Source: Aphrophora alni
Taxonomy: Eukaryota; Arthropoda; Insecta; Hemiptera; Aphrophoridae
Assembly: GCA_963513935.1 (NCBI GenBank)
Contig: OY740771.1
Location: 19,079,349 to 19,143,348, forward strand
DNA: 64,000 bases
Direction of reading: 5' to 3'
The position numbers were made by a program, and so were the translations under genes. A model generated the notes under the pieces. It had not been told where the DNA came from, ran no database searches, and worked only from the letters and a program-made list of their open reading frames with translations. Of this stretch, positions 35,133-46,974 are shown piece by piece. Within the stretch, counting starts at the first letter, position 1. The number at the start of each line of letters is the position of its first letter.

Positions 35133-35846
35133 TTGTAACGGGAAATTTCTCCAGATGTTGGCGGACTTTGTTGGGTCATATTCGGCCAAATCAAATTTGG
35201 AAACTCCCGTGAACGTTAACAGATAATTTTTCCAACGCTAGGCGGACTTTGTTGGGTCATATTCGGCCAAAAAAAATTTGGAATCTGCCGTGAACGTAAC
35301 GGGAAATTTCTCCAGAGCTTGACGGACTTTGTTGGGTCGTATTCGGCCAAATCAGATTTGGAATCTCCCGTGGACGTAACGGGAAATTTTCCCAGCGCTT
35401 GGAGGACTTTGTTGGGCCATATTCGGCCAAATCAAATTTGGAAAATTCCCGTGAACGTTAACAGATAATTTTTCCAACGCTTGGCGGACATTGTTGGGTC
35501 ATATTCGGCCAAAAAAAATTTGGAATCTGCCGTGAACGTAACGGGAAATTTCTCCAGAGCTTGACGGACTTTGTTGGGTCGTATTCGGCCAAATCAGATT
35601 TGGAATCTCCCGTGGACGTAACGGGAAATTTTCCCAGCGCTTGGAGGACTTTGTTGGGCCATATTCGGCCAAATCAAATTTGGAAAATTCCCGTGAACTT
35701 AACGAGAAATTTCTCCAGAGCTTGGAGGACTTTGTTGGGCCATATTCGGCCAAATCAAATTTGGAAAATTCCCGTGAACTTAACGAGAAATTTCTCCAGA
35801 GCTTGGTGGACTTTGTTGGGTCATATTCGGCCAAATCAAATTTGGA
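35133..35846 (+). repeat. Tandem array, nine 80/81-bp units with a 240-bp higher-order repeat
   Basis: Nine units share ggactttgttggg, tattcggccaaatc and gggaaatttctccag. Units 2-4 and 5-7 are almost identical as a block, so a 240-bp three-unit higher-order repeat was duplicated. Units 7-9 are closely related to each other, with 81-bp spacing. Each unit has short palindromes such as ccaaatcaaatttgg. The last units stay open in several frames because 81 is a multiple of three; those frames (35499-35913) are artefacts. This is a minisatellite or short satellite. No direct-repeat/unique-spacer pattern exists, so it is not a CRISPR array. Confidence 0.95.
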
Positions 35847-35899
35847 TAACCCTTCTTTTCAGAACATTTTACTCAATAAGAATATACTAGTAACTCAAA

Positions 35900-37950
35900 T
35901 TGGATTTTTTTAAAGAACATAACTTTTCCTGTAGCTACTTACAGATATTATTGTTTGTATTTTTGATTACCCTTTTCGTGGGCTAACAAACACAACCCGT
36001 TCTAGTAAGTCGTAATGAAAAAAGAACCGATAGGACAATGTCACAGATTGCAACCAGTGCAGCCTCAATTAAAGTTGTTCAGAACTATAGGAAAACTCCA
36101 AGCGGGCTACAGATATGTAATTATTTGAATTTAAAGTGACTTCTCTTTCATTTCCATCTTAAACTTTTCAACTTTTGTGTGTCACAAGTACTACAAAGAT
36201 AAAGATAAAATTTGCATTTTAATTAAATTACTGGGAGAAGTTTCGTTCGTGATTCTTAATTCAATTTCAAACTAGAGAGGACTGTAGAATGTTTTCTTTC
36301 CATGTATTTCTTTTGGCAAAATATTGCATTATGGTTTGATTAATGAATTTATAAAAAAATGATATTTCCTCGTGGAAGCTTTGATATCTGTATGTATAAA
36401 ATGTTTATTGCGATAAGGTTTGTGTGTGTGTCTGGTGCATAGGTTAGGTTAGGTTAACATCATTGTATTATAAATGGTTAAAATAATAGTAAATTTTATT
36501 TTTAGTGTAGAAAACAATTTATAGCAGCATTGGTTCCATATTTTAAAACTTTTCAAAGTGATGTATTTCGTACTATAAATGATTGAAATCTTTTAAGCAA
36601 CCGTTTATTGTGAAATTGGAAAACTCAACATTATTTTTGGTATGTCCTAATGAATTAGTCCAAGGGTTCTTACATTGAGTTTAGACACCAAGCACTGACC
36701 AAACATGTATAACTACACCAAAATTGTAACTTATATAATATTTAATACTCCAGGTACACAATAAATTAACCTAGTGTTACAATAGCTGTGCCTGAAAGTG
36801 TTATAGATTAAAGTGTTACTTTAAATGGCACACTTCTCTTAGGTTTCGATTAAAATACAAATAGAGTAAAACACTCAGATTTTATTACATATTTTTTTTT
36901 TCATTTGAAATGACGAATAGAATTTTGTTATAATAGTAAACTTTATTTTTGACGATACATCTCGTTTCACGTAGTGTAAATAATGAAACGTTACACAAGA
37001 ACTAATGTTCAGAATTTTTATCAATGGTTTTTACGGGCTATACTTCTCGGTTATCAAAGCCTTATAAAACAAGGGCCATCGTTTTACTTACCCAGCGTTA
37101 TCGTACAATGTAATAGTAAGTTTTTTTAAATAGTTGTTACACAGGTTTTCTGATCCTTGAAATTGTGTATATCCCTTCTTTCTTGACGTCGCACAGTGGT
37201 CATTTCATTAAAATCATGTGAGAAAAAGTAAAAATATTTATAGTTAAGGATTTAAAAAATATTAATTTATTCTGCTCAGAAACATAGGAACCTTTTATCA
37301 AACTTTGTTGACATTATAATCATTACAATAACGGCAGAAGACGTCCAGTCTTGTTTAATTCTGGCTGACTGACGCAGTGCCAGTTGCGACTCGAGTGCGA
37401 ACGGTGCAGCACTTTTATTTGTTCCTAATGGTTATATGACTACTAATAGTCAAGGCATGTACCTTTCTTCTTACTAATAAAATTACTGGTTGTGTTCTAT
37501 AATTCAAATAATATTTCTATACAAAAATCAAACAAAATTAAGACATTCTTAACATAAAATGTAAGTTTATTAATCAATAACCTTTATGATTGAGCTGTAT
37601 TGGTTATAAATTATGTGCTAGTGCGTTCTCCTATGATTTATCCAAAATATTTTATAAGATTTAAGTGCCCGTTTTTCCCCTTTATATTGAATATCTTTTT
37701 TACAGATGCCATACTTCGGATTGACCGGTTTAATATATGGCGGGATACCTAAGAGCGACTGAACGTATTAATGCAATTCATAGAAGAAACCATTAATATA
37801 GACTTAGAAAATTTAGGAGATTCTGAAAATGTACACTCAATACGAAAGTGACTAATTTATGTGCACAGCTTCAAATAAGTTTAAACAAATGCCATAGAAC
37901 TCGTGACTGGGTTTTGAGATTTCGAATGGAAATGGGGTTGCTAGTACAGT
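35900..37950. other. Unannotated stretch with a short TTAGG run
   Basis: Three TTAGG-type units occur at 36441-36456 after a short TG run. No gene is recognised in the rest. Confidence 0.4.
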
Positions 37951-37954
37951 AGGC

Positions 37955-38235
37955 GTTTTAAAGCCCAGGTTCGGATCGACAAATGACGGAAATACAGTTT
38001 TTCTAGAACGCTACATTATCAGCAGACATAACAGGTCTAACTGAGGACTTATTGAAAAGGTTTTATGTTATTTTACGGGTGCTCTCATATGGCTTCGAAA
38101 TAGATAGTGAGTTTTTCGAAAAAAACTGTTTGGAAACAGCAAACCTTTACCTCAAAGAATACCCATGGTAGTACATGCCCAAACAGCCTATAAGATCCTG
38201 GTAGATGGAGATCTAATAATTAGGACTGTAATGGT
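37955..38235 (+). pseudogene. Fragment of an insect TE protein (GSTNDGNT / ITGL family)
   Basis: With one frameshift near 37998 the strand encodes PRFGSTNDGNT, then NATLSADITGLTEDLLKRF, YVILRVLSYGFEIDS, CLETANLYLKEYPW, and after another shift AYKILVDGDLIIRTVMVP. I recall the order 'GFG.TNDGNTARRFF...ITGL...L+RF..IL...SG...LYPWYYMP...HK+LIHG' from abundant repeat-derived proteins in aphids and other insects. I cannot name their transposon class. Stops follow PW and PMGL. The fragment is dead. Confidence 0.65.
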
Positions 38236-38389
38236 ACCAATGGGGCTGTAATGGTAGTCGGTTGTCCGATCTCCTCCTATGTTAAAACAAACTTTAGGTA
38301 AGTTTTCTCCTGTAAGTTTATATAGTTCCTGAAATAAATGTACTTTTATTAAAAAAAAAAAAAAACAAAAAAAAAACATTAATTTAAAG

Positions 38390-38900
38390 TCTTTAGGAAA
38401 TTAATTTAAAGTCTGAATCTTTCTGTTCTTTAAACACGTCCTTTAGCTTCATTTTTATAAATTTGACTTATGAGGATTTTTACAAATTTTGATGTTGCTT
38501 TCTTGCCTTCTTTATACGAATTTCATCAAGGTTAGGCATTGCTTTGACACAGTAGTTACCCGATTTGATTCCTAAGATGTTAAGTATCAAACATTTTATA
38601 ATATATCCTTTGTTGAATGAAGAGATATTGCCTCAAATATCCAGCTCAAGTGTATTGACCATAGCAAAAATATTTTTAGGATTCAGCGACCATTACATTG
38701 TTTACAGATTCATGTGTACCACCATGAAGGCATTTTTTCAGGAGACCATGATTTGCCAAGTGAGTGCTATATGGGGGTCATACGTTGTTTTGGTCGCTAC
38801 TGATTTTTGGAAACTCCTCGTCTCTTTTTGGGCAAAGTCCGTGAACTGGATTCTATATAGCCTTTTACAAAAAATACTTGTCAATTTTGTTCCTATGGTC
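38390..38900 (-). pseudogene. C-terminal fragment of an insect TE protein (LGIKSGNY family)
   Basis: The minus strand encodes TKLTSIFCKRLYR further upstream, then SSFNKGYIIKCLILN, ILGIKSGNYCVKAM, and NLDEIRIKKARKQ, with stops between. The order 'FN.G......L..LGI.PG......L..+D..RI+KA++' is the C-terminal signature of repeat-derived insect proteins often ending in YGPG. An unrelated plus-strand frame across it (38565-38909) is its shadow. The same fragment recurs inverted at 40255-40560. Confidence 0.65.
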
Positions 38901-39274
38901 ACAATTTAATAAATATGGTCTGAAATCAATTCCAAAGAACAGTAGAAACATAATATTTTTGAACTTTTGACCGATATTGGACAACAGACTCCCTTTAATT
39001 AGTGTTTCTGTAGTGTGAGTTACGATTAATTATATTATGCTCTATAAAGGTGGGTATCCTATTGGAGCATTGGCAGATATGTAGTAACCTTTTTAGGCCT
39101 TATAATGGGTTTGGGTGTTAACCAGTATCGTTTCCTAAAATCCTAGAACATAGCCTACTCCCCAAAATATAACGTTATGGTTGGATTTGCTAACGGACGT
39201 TACACTTCTTAATAATAAACATTGAGCTCGACGAGTGAGAAGAAGTTATTATTTATAACAATAATAAACTGACA

Positions 39275-39515
39275 CGATTTCTCACACTTATATGTTAATT
39301 CATTTATTACATTTCATTGTACAATTTATGTCAAATCTATTTTCAGTTAGGCTAAGTCCACAAAGATAACTGTAAATATGTAAGGCAGCACTGGAACCAT
39401 TTAGTTATAATTTGAACATTGTAGCGGAATGATTGCTGAAAATGGCGACTGAATTGTTGAAACGAGTTTGATCAATAAACGTATATGTGTGATAATTCTC
39501 TCAGTTAATATTGTG
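39275..39515 (+). mobile_element. Small element with CTGAAAA...GAAACG core and inverted flanks
   Basis: The core ctgaaaatggcgactgaa, then ttgttgaaacg, at 39436-39464 is like that of the fold-back at 27350-27539. The flanks 39275-39310 and 39470-39510 are similar in inverted orientation (tctcacac-ttata-tgtt against tatatgtgtgataattctc). I see no clear target duplication. Confidence 0.45.
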
Positions 39516-39519
39516 TGCA

Positions 39520-40250
39520 CTTGGTACTATAATACAGTAGCCACAAAAACGATTCTATTGAAACAGTAAAGAAACAGTTCATAGAATCTCTAGTTATAAT
39601 GTTGGCAATAGTTGTTTTTCATGTACATTGATAACTTTTGAATAAAATATTTCGGACAGTGAGAGATATCAATGACTTAATTTGGTTAATAATATAGTTT
39701 AATAAACAGTAAAATACAGTTTCTAATTAGTTCTAAGTTGTCCCTAATACTGTTATTTTATTAAAGACAGTGAGCTGGATATTTACCAGTAATTACATTG
39801 TTCTGACAGAGTACACAGTAAGTTGAAATGCAATTACCATCTGTCCTAACGCTGTGAACATTTAATCAACAAAGTTCAATAATTGGAGGAATTCTGTTTC
39901 TAATTAGTCGCTAATTAATTTTTCTTGAGTTTACTCCTTTGTCAAATTATTGAATATTTTTAATGTGATTGTGACACACTTGATTTATCACTTTCGCTCC
40001 ACTTGGAGTTTGGGGGGGGGGTCTCCATTGTTTCTCTTCACAGTATCAAATTAGCAACCTGTCTCTGGTTCTCCTCCCACGTCCTGCCAAGCTCTCTCAA
40101 CTTCCATGTGTTTCAAGGTTTCTCCCTATCAGGGGTTTATTCAAGGTTATTATTTGTATGGAAGGACTAGATGAACCAAACCTGCTTTTAACCCTTTTTT
40201 CAATCCTGATCTCCTGAAAAATATCTTCATAGTGGTTCAGATGAATCTGT
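39520..40250. other. Unannotated stretch with a G10 run
   Basis: A run of ten G occurs at 40012-40021, followed by a C/T-rich segment. No gene recognised. Confidence 0.4.
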
Positions 40251-40254
40251 AAAG

Positions 40255-40560
40255 ATTATAATATGATCGCGGAATCCTAAAAATATTTTTCTATAGTCAA
40301 TACACTTGAGCTGGATATATGAGGCGATATCTCTTCATTCAACAAAGGATATAATATTATAAAATATTTGATACTTAACATCTTAGGAATCAAATCGGGT
40401 AACTACAGTGTCAAAGCAATGATGAAATTCGTATAAAGGAAGGCGAGAAAGCGACCATTAAAATTTAAAAAAATCCGCGTAAGTCAAATTTATAAAAAAG
40501 GAAGCTAAAGGACGTCTATAAAGAACAGAAAGATACAGCGAACCCTAGTTATGTAAATGG
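40255..40560 (+). pseudogene. Second C-terminal fragment of the LGIKSGNY TE protein, inverted
   Basis: It encodes SSFNKGYNIIKYLILN, ILGIKSGNYSVKAM, then after a stop RKARKR. It is the inverted partner of 38390-38700, matching over about 300 bp. The 1.55 kb between the arms may be an element of which these are the ends, or two copies may have inserted in opposite directions. A Pro/Asn/Leu/Asp stretch present in the other copy is deleted here. Confidence 0.65.
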
Positions 40561-41690
40561 AATGTTCTTAAAAATCCTTAAAAAAAAATGAAAAACAACA
40601 ATTAACCCCGAAGCAAAATTATTTATTCACTATTTAAAAATATATTTACAGAACTGTTAAATTACTTTAATATATTTTTTAAATACTATGATTTAAAAAA
40701 AAAAGTGAAAAATATCATCTGGACAAAGTAACAAAATATGCCCATTTAGGAAAGTCTTTCGTTGACCTTGGATTGCATTACTATTAATGACTGCCTTCAT
40801 TCTGTAAAACATATTTTCTCAACGAAAACGCAAACTTTACACTACTTAACTAAAAAATCCAAATGTTGCAAAAATGATATTTGTATGACGTTAATGGTTA
40901 TAAGTGTATAAGTAATATAACAGTTAGTTAATAAAATAAATCATCAACATTAAGTTTTTCGGGTTAACATCTATTACTATTTCTCTTAAATCTAAGAGAA
41001 TGGTTTTCGGAATATTTATATATCTTTTGCCGTCTGCATCATTAAGGGGTGGAATGATTGCGACCAATTTAAGTAAGAGGGCATTATTTTGTTCGCATCT
41101 CAAGTTTTTTTTCTTTAATTTTTACGATAATTAAAAATTAGGGGTATAAGAAATAAAAAATGTAAAAGAACGATTTTCTAAAAATAGGTTGTAATGATTT
41201 TGATGAATCTTTCCTAGAAGGTAGGATCAAGGAACCAAACAATAGCTACTGATAGTAAGTTTCTCAAAAATACCGGTACAGGAGTAATATAAAAAAAAAT
41301 TATGGAATTATTATAAAAGTAGTTAATTCTCAAAAAAACTTATTTTACTGATATTGCTTAAACTTTGGTAGAATATGAAGACTATGTACTCGGTCAAATA
41401 TGTCAAAAAAAGAAAAAAAACCAAAATTAACCTTGATCGCCATCACTAAAAGCACGGTTAGAACTAAATTAGATTTACATTTGGAGATGATTTGAGACTT
41501 GATAAACATCCTGGGCTGTATTTTAAACTATAATATATACATATGAATATCTTAAAGAAAAACTTTAATTTGAAAGAATTAATTATATGAGTGAATACTC
41601 AGAAGTAAATACAATTGTATATTTTTTCCCCGAAATGTAAATAATATGTAACAATAATTTTTTGAGTGATAGCGACAAATATAGTTTTAA
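40560..41690. other. Unannotated AT-rich stretch
   Basis: Nothing recognised. Confidence 0.4.
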
Positions 41691-42130
41691 ATTATTATTT
41701 CATTATGTAGACGAGTCTGTGAGAAAGCTAGTGCAATGATTTTGGAATTGTTTAAATAAAAATTATAAAATTAGTAAGTTAAGTCGCTTTACCTAGAGTT
41801 AATTCTTCTTCAATGTCAAACATTTATCTTCTCACGCAAATAAATCAATGTTCTTATAATAAAGTCTATTTCCATGAAATTACAAACTTTATCATTGGTC
41901 GAGAACAAAATAAATTGCTTCATTATCAGTCACTGAACCGGAATATAGTCTTTTAAACCGGAAAGGAAATTTAATGGTGTCACTTAAATTATTGTCACAG
42001 AGGATGGATCAAGAACTAACGTCAAACCAAAATACAGATGATGTTACTTTATTTATGCAATTAATTGCACAGTTTATATTTCTAATCTTAATCCGATTAA
42101 CGGTTTCTGTTGGATAACATACAATATACA
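41690..42130 (+). repeat. Repeat R5, copy 1, adjoining a mariner-derived element
   Basis: It matches 59740-60163 in the same orientation: caaataaatcaatgttctta, aaataaattgcttcattatc, cactgaaccggaat, tatgcaattaattgc and gttggataacatac are shared. Both copies are followed at the same point by the mariner-type end, so the mariner-derived element was already in place before this block was copied, or the two form one unit. Confidence 0.85.
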
Positions 42131-42965
42131 CAGTGTGTCTAGAAAGACATGGTGGGATTTTGAATAAATATATTAAAAAAGTATAAATTTAAAAACAAGA
42201 AAGAACAGATCAAATGTTGTTTCTTGTTTTATCTAAGTTCTATTTCAGCTCCTGCAAACGTACAAGAAATATTCCAGCTCTTCCAACACTTGACCTAGAC
42301 ATCTGTAGTTGTTGATTCCATTGCTGATTGAGTTTGTTGTCTCAAATGTTAATTTTTCTGAACCCTTTCACTGTAGATATTTTGTTTAACATACCTCCAT
42401 AAATATCAGTCCGTGGGTGTAAGGTAGAGACGAACATTATTTTACCGATAGCGAGGTGTTATAAAACAACAGTTCACTAAGGTTTTGAAAACAACGGATC
42501 AGATTTACAGGCTGTAAACTTCAGTTATTAGATACCCTCAAAGTCAATGATTGGTGAGATTTTCTTGGAATCGTATTATTGGTCTTTTTTCTTTCCACAA
42601 AAGTGGAATTGTTTAGCTTGACATATCATAGCTATGCTCTTCCCCAAACTAGATGTTTCAGCAAGATGCAGCACAACATTACTATGCAGTTGTTTGTGAT
42701 ATCCTTTGATGAGAAATTTCCTCAATGTTGGATTGAAAGAGGTGGATAGGAAGATTGGGTACCAGGCTCACCTGACCCTACAAACATGGACTTTTATTTA
42801 TGAGGGAATGTTAAAATGTCTAGACTGAAAGGTTTCGGGACGTATCAAATTTGGGACAACTAATTTAAGAAAGTGTTGTATCAATAACTCCAGGTGGTAA
42901 TGAGGGAAAACCTCCAATATCTTTTGGCTGTTTGTAGAGCTACCCTACAGGCATACAGAATTCAG
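42131..42965. mobile_element. Mariner-derived fold-back remnant
   Basis: It starts with cagtgtgtctagaaagacat, like the end of the element at 31859. The minus strand of 42240-42420 encodes IYGGMLNKISTVKGF, the post-catalytic C-terminal region. The plus strand of 42650-42960 encodes MFQQDAAQHYYAVVCDIL, then DEKFPQCWIERGG, WVPGSPDPTNMDFYL, and LLAVCRAT, with stops and frameshifts. The 'QDxAxxHY' and 'SPDxTxxDFxLWG' boxes place it in the Tc1/mariner DDE group. Transposase tails thus point outward at both ends. A right terminal repeat is not visible. Confidence 0.75.
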
Positions 42966-43305
42966 ATAGAACATAAAACACATAAAACATTCATATTAGA
43001 TGGAATGCTCATATTAGAAGTATTGTTTTAATCGGACATTTCCCACCTTTTGTATGTTATAAAAACGAATACACGACGTTTTTCAAATTAACCTTCATTA
43101 TCAAGTGATAGCTGCTCAAACTTATCTTAATATGTAGGTTAATTTTTTAAGTTACTAGACTCTTTCGTACTTATGCTCCCTTTTTTATCAATTGATAACG
43201 GCAGTTAATTTATTCTCTCGAAACTTCGAAAATTCGAATATTTGTTTTATGTAGAGAAATTAAGAAAATGTCCGATTAAACCGTATCAACAGTTTCATTC
43301 ATATA

Positions 43306-44000
43306 AACACTGGTTCCGAAATGCTCGATTTCCAGTTATCCCCCATTTTATTTATTTATTATTATTTTTTTTTACAATAAATATCTTTGGATGTAGGAAA
43401 TATATTGAACTCAAATTTTGTATACATATCTGGTATAACATTTTTTACCCATACACAAAACCAAAGCGTCCATTCATTTATTTTCAAAATGGTGACTGTT
43501 TAAAATTTTTAAGGACAATTATCTCGAAAACCGCTAACTTCGAAAAATATTTTAAAGAAAGAAAAAAAAGGATTTTTTTTTATAGTAAAACAAAACAAAA
43601 CAGAACTACAAAAAAAATTTAGGTCACTTCAAAAATGCATTAAATGTCCTTTAAAGATAAAGAAAAATGAGAAATTTAATTTCCTAGTTTGGCAGTACTA
43701 ACAGCTGATCAACAATAAAATGTTTAGCAAACATTTCAAATGATGAGTAGTTTGGATATTGCTTTTGGGTAACTAACTAAATCAGCGCATGTTAAAGAAA
43801 CGGCCGCCATTTTGAAAATAGATGAAAGAACGTTTAGTGTCTTCATATATGGGTAAAATATGTTATACCAAATATGTATACAAAATTTGAGTTCAAAATA
43901 TTTCCTACATCCAATTGTATTAAATATTTTGTAAAAAATAAAAATGGGATAACTGGAAAACGAGGCATTTCCGGCAATGCTTATATCATTTTTCTCTCTT
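43306..44000. repeat. Inverted repeat IR-2, arms about 150 bp
   Basis: The arms 43306-43460 and 43852-44000 share in complement ggatgtaggaaatat, tgaactcaaattttgtatac, ggtataacat and ccagttatcccccatttta. A 126-codon frame across the left arm is not preserved in the right arm and is rejected. A motif caccctgcattttaaa at 44045 resembles the outer end of some DNA elements (cagggtg in complement). Confidence 0.85.
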
Positions 44001-44059
44001 TATTTCACTAGTAGAACACTTTATTTCTCCGTTTCTTCCTGAATCACCCTGCATTTTAA

Positions 44060-45200
44060 AATATAATTATTCAAAACATTAACAAGACTTTGTGTACAAA
44101 CTGTTCATCTATATTCGCTATTTTTATGTATAAATATTATTAGATTCATTCTGTTGGATCAGAAAGACTTATGTCAACTTCATTAGTAACAGTACTTACT
44201 TGAACAGCAGTACAATTGTGACAATACATCAATCCAGACTGATGAAGTACATCAGCTCTTCACTTGAAGTGTTATTTGAATCTAACTCTAACAATACTAT
44301 TTGCATATACTAAGTACCGTTTAATATCAACATTTAGCAATCAATTGTAGTTTCGTGGCTTGTTTACAATCAAAATACTGAGAACTGGAGCAAGACATTT
44401 CTTGGAATAATTCAAGCAAATCTATAGTTTAATCAAATTGTATTTGTATTTGTAGAGTTTAATAGAAAAGTACGGACATGGTTTCACCTCTTTTATTCTA
44501 CTCAAGTTAGTAAAACAAACGACTTGTGAAGGGAAACATCCTGAAGTGAGAACAATTAAAATTTGTTTTATTAAATACAGGCTGTGTCAAAAATTATACA
44601 AAGTGTTTTTATCGATATTTTTTAAATATAATAATATTGTTTTTGGAATGACGTCTCTCTATCTGGGGTGTGTTGTAAGTAAAGTGTTCTGGAGCCTAAA
44701 GGCGTGGACCGATTTTAATTAATCACATTTGGCATTTGGGAATATATTGACCATATATCGAGACTTTGTATTATTATTTTAATAACTCTAAATTTGGGTG
44801 TAGCTGCCACAAGGAAAAAAATACACAACAATTTTTTCTAAATCCAGTCTAAGCATTAGGATCTAAATTTGTTCAAATCATTTAAGGACACAAATACAAT
44901 TTATTGATCAGTATCTCTTCAAAAATTCCGGTTCTTGAATTATCGGTAAAAAACAACAACAAAAAAATCGCACTATACTCTTGAAAAATATGGAAGCTTT
45001 GAAAATATTTTAAAGTTTTATTGAAATGTGCAAATCCGTGTGTAAACTCGTAAATATAAACAGAATAATTAAACATTGATCACTGTTAAAACATTAATTG
45101 GTCCTTGTCGTTAATAAAGATATGAAAGATGTATTCACAAATCCACAAATAAAAGACTAACATAATTAACAAGCTAAGGAATGAAAATACAAATATTCCA
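44060..45200. other. Unannotated stretch
   Basis: No gene. 44725-44790 is weakly related to 33470-33560. Confidence 0.4.
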
Positions 45201-45204
45201 CACA

Positions 45205-45431
45205 AAAATCACTTTATTTATGCAATACAAATACAAGATGACGTTTCATTGACTAAGTCACCATCCTCAGCTGCTACATGCACACAAACCTTACTAACAG
45301 TGAGTGAACTGGACTGGCAAAACCAAAACCTCACTCTAATAACCCGTGGAGATTTTGGTGTGTTGAGGATGGTGACTTAGTCAATGAAACGTCATCTTGT
45401 ATTTTCTTACACAATTAAAGTGATTTTTTAA
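45205..45431. mobile_element. Small fold-back element with perfect 39-bp arms
   Basis: The arms 45231-45269 and 45364-45402 are perfectly complementary. Each contains tgaggatggtgacttag next to tcaatgaaacgtc, the same core as the fold-back in the Crypton pseudogene (27441-27471). Outside them aaaaatcactttattta and ttaaagtgattttt extend the pairing imperfectly to about 45205 and 45431. The loop is 94 bp. Confidence 0.8.
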
Positions 45432-46143
45432 TGGAAAATTTGTGTTGTCATTCATTTGGTTATTGAAGTTTGCACAAGTGTAGCTCATTACAGTTGAACA
45501 CAATATGTACATTTCAGTAACATAGCTACGATCCTCAGAGGGATTTAAACAAAATGTACATAAAGGTTTATTCAACTTCTGTGTTAGTGTTGTATTTGTG
45601 GTTTGGGGATTAATTTTTTTCATTTTGATCACCGTCATTAAAAAATAGCCTTTTCTCAAATTCAATTTATACAGCGACGTGTTTATGGCAAAAGTGAAGA
45701 GAGTTTAAGTTCCTTATTTAAATAAATTAATATTTTGGTCGCCATGCTTTATTTTCATTTTTTGATATTCAAGTATCGAACTGAAAATTTTAAAAATGAT
45801 TATTTTAATTTAATTTTTCTTTTGTGTTGGGAATGTTTGAATGAGTTGACCAATATTTTCTATTCTAGTAAAACTGAGTATTTACTTGCTTATTAAAACT
45901 CTGAATAAATTTTTAGCATGCATCAGCCTAAACTAACCTAACAAGGTTCAATAGGATTTTTCCAAATTGATTCTGCACAAATCTACTAATAAGAACAGAG
46001 GAAACATTTCGTATATTAGTTTTTAATTAAAAAAAATTTTTAAAGGTTTAAATTGATATTTCTTAGTTTTACAGAAATATTGACTTTAATTATAGAAAAC
46101 TTTCAGTTTCAGTTTACAGGATTATTAATTTGATTTGTAGCCT

Positions 46144-46144
<1 letters not shown>
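45432..46144. other. Unannotated stretch
   Basis: Nothing recognised beyond chance open frames. Confidence 0.4.

Positions 46145-46202
<58 letters not shown>
46145..46202. repeat. GA microsatellite, about 28 units
   Basis: An uninterrupted run of GA dinucleotides. It could bind GAGA-type factors but no promoter is seen. Confidence 0.97.
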
Positions 46203-46205
<3 letters not shown>

Positions 46206-46872
46206 TTAATTTTGCCAATTGAGATTGTAATTTTGTTCACATTAAAAACCATTATATCACTGCATCGCTTCCAAAACTTTCACGGTGAAATTAGCATTTG
46301 AAAACATTCACAATGAAATCTAACTTTGCAATTTCGGCACACGGGATCGTTAGTCAGTCTCAGACTTATGTCGTTTTAGGAGATAAGAAAAGCAGTTAGT
46401 TGCTTCTTATCGTTAAACTCCCTCCTTTTTTTAAACCATTAAAGTCGTTACAAGGTGCTGCGGTCTGCTAGAGTAAATTTGAGGTCCTATGCAAGATTTA
46501 TCTATGAATATTCAGGGAGCGTTATATGACTAAATGAAGTTTTTGAATTGTAAATTGCTTTCTCAAAATTTGGTAATGACGGTATTTAGCAGTAAATTAA
46601 ATATTTTTACGTCTTAGATTCATACTAAAACATCCAGATTTGTTACAAGTACTGTCACGTCACGCCTTCTGGACCACGTCACTTGTTGCTGTATCTTTGA
46701 TACAACAACACGTACTTGACGTTAGTTGTGTGTTACCGTGATTGTGTTTTTTGACTTCTCAGTTTTAGCTCTGAGATGCATGCTTAGTTATAAGGGTTGG
46801 TGGTATTCTTATATAATTTTACTTTTTACATAGGCTAAGTTTCTAGTTCCACGTTTCTTTAGTTTTTAGTCA

Positions 46873-46906
46873 CTTGATAATGGGAATTGATTCTTATTCC
46901 CGAAAC
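46873..46906 (+). other. Hammerhead-like core CTTGATAA...GAAAC
   Basis: cttgataa is followed by gggaat (46882-46887), an eight-base loop, its perfect complement attccc (46896-46901), then gaaac (46902-46906) and gtcgtg. This is the core order of a hammerhead ribozyme (CUGAUGA, stem II, GAAA) but with CUUGAUAA in place of CUGAUGA. The same cttgata...aaacgtcgtg pattern recurs in complement near 43060-43110 and 59360-59390. Confidence 0.4.
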
Positions 46907-46974
46907 GTCGTGTTTTGATTTTTAACACACAAATGATGGCAAATGTCCGAAAAATGTATAATAATAAAAAAAAA

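Noticed and set aside
35133..35846. CRISPR-like array
   Set aside because: The whole unit repeats, with no unique spacers, and the DNA is eukaryotic.
35499..35913. Three overlapping open frames of 90-111 codons on both strands with 27-residue repeats
   Set aside because: They lie in the tandem array; 81-bp units keep any frame open by periodicity. Frames on both strands are open equally.
38565..38909. 114-codon plus-strand frame
   Set aside because: The minus strand encodes the recognisable LGIKSGNY TE fragment; this is its shadow.
43242..43622. 126-codon open frame
   Set aside because: It spans the left arm of IR-2 and A/T-rich DNA; the frame is not kept in the right arm, and the composition (F, K, I, Y, N) is that of AT-rich non-coding DNA.
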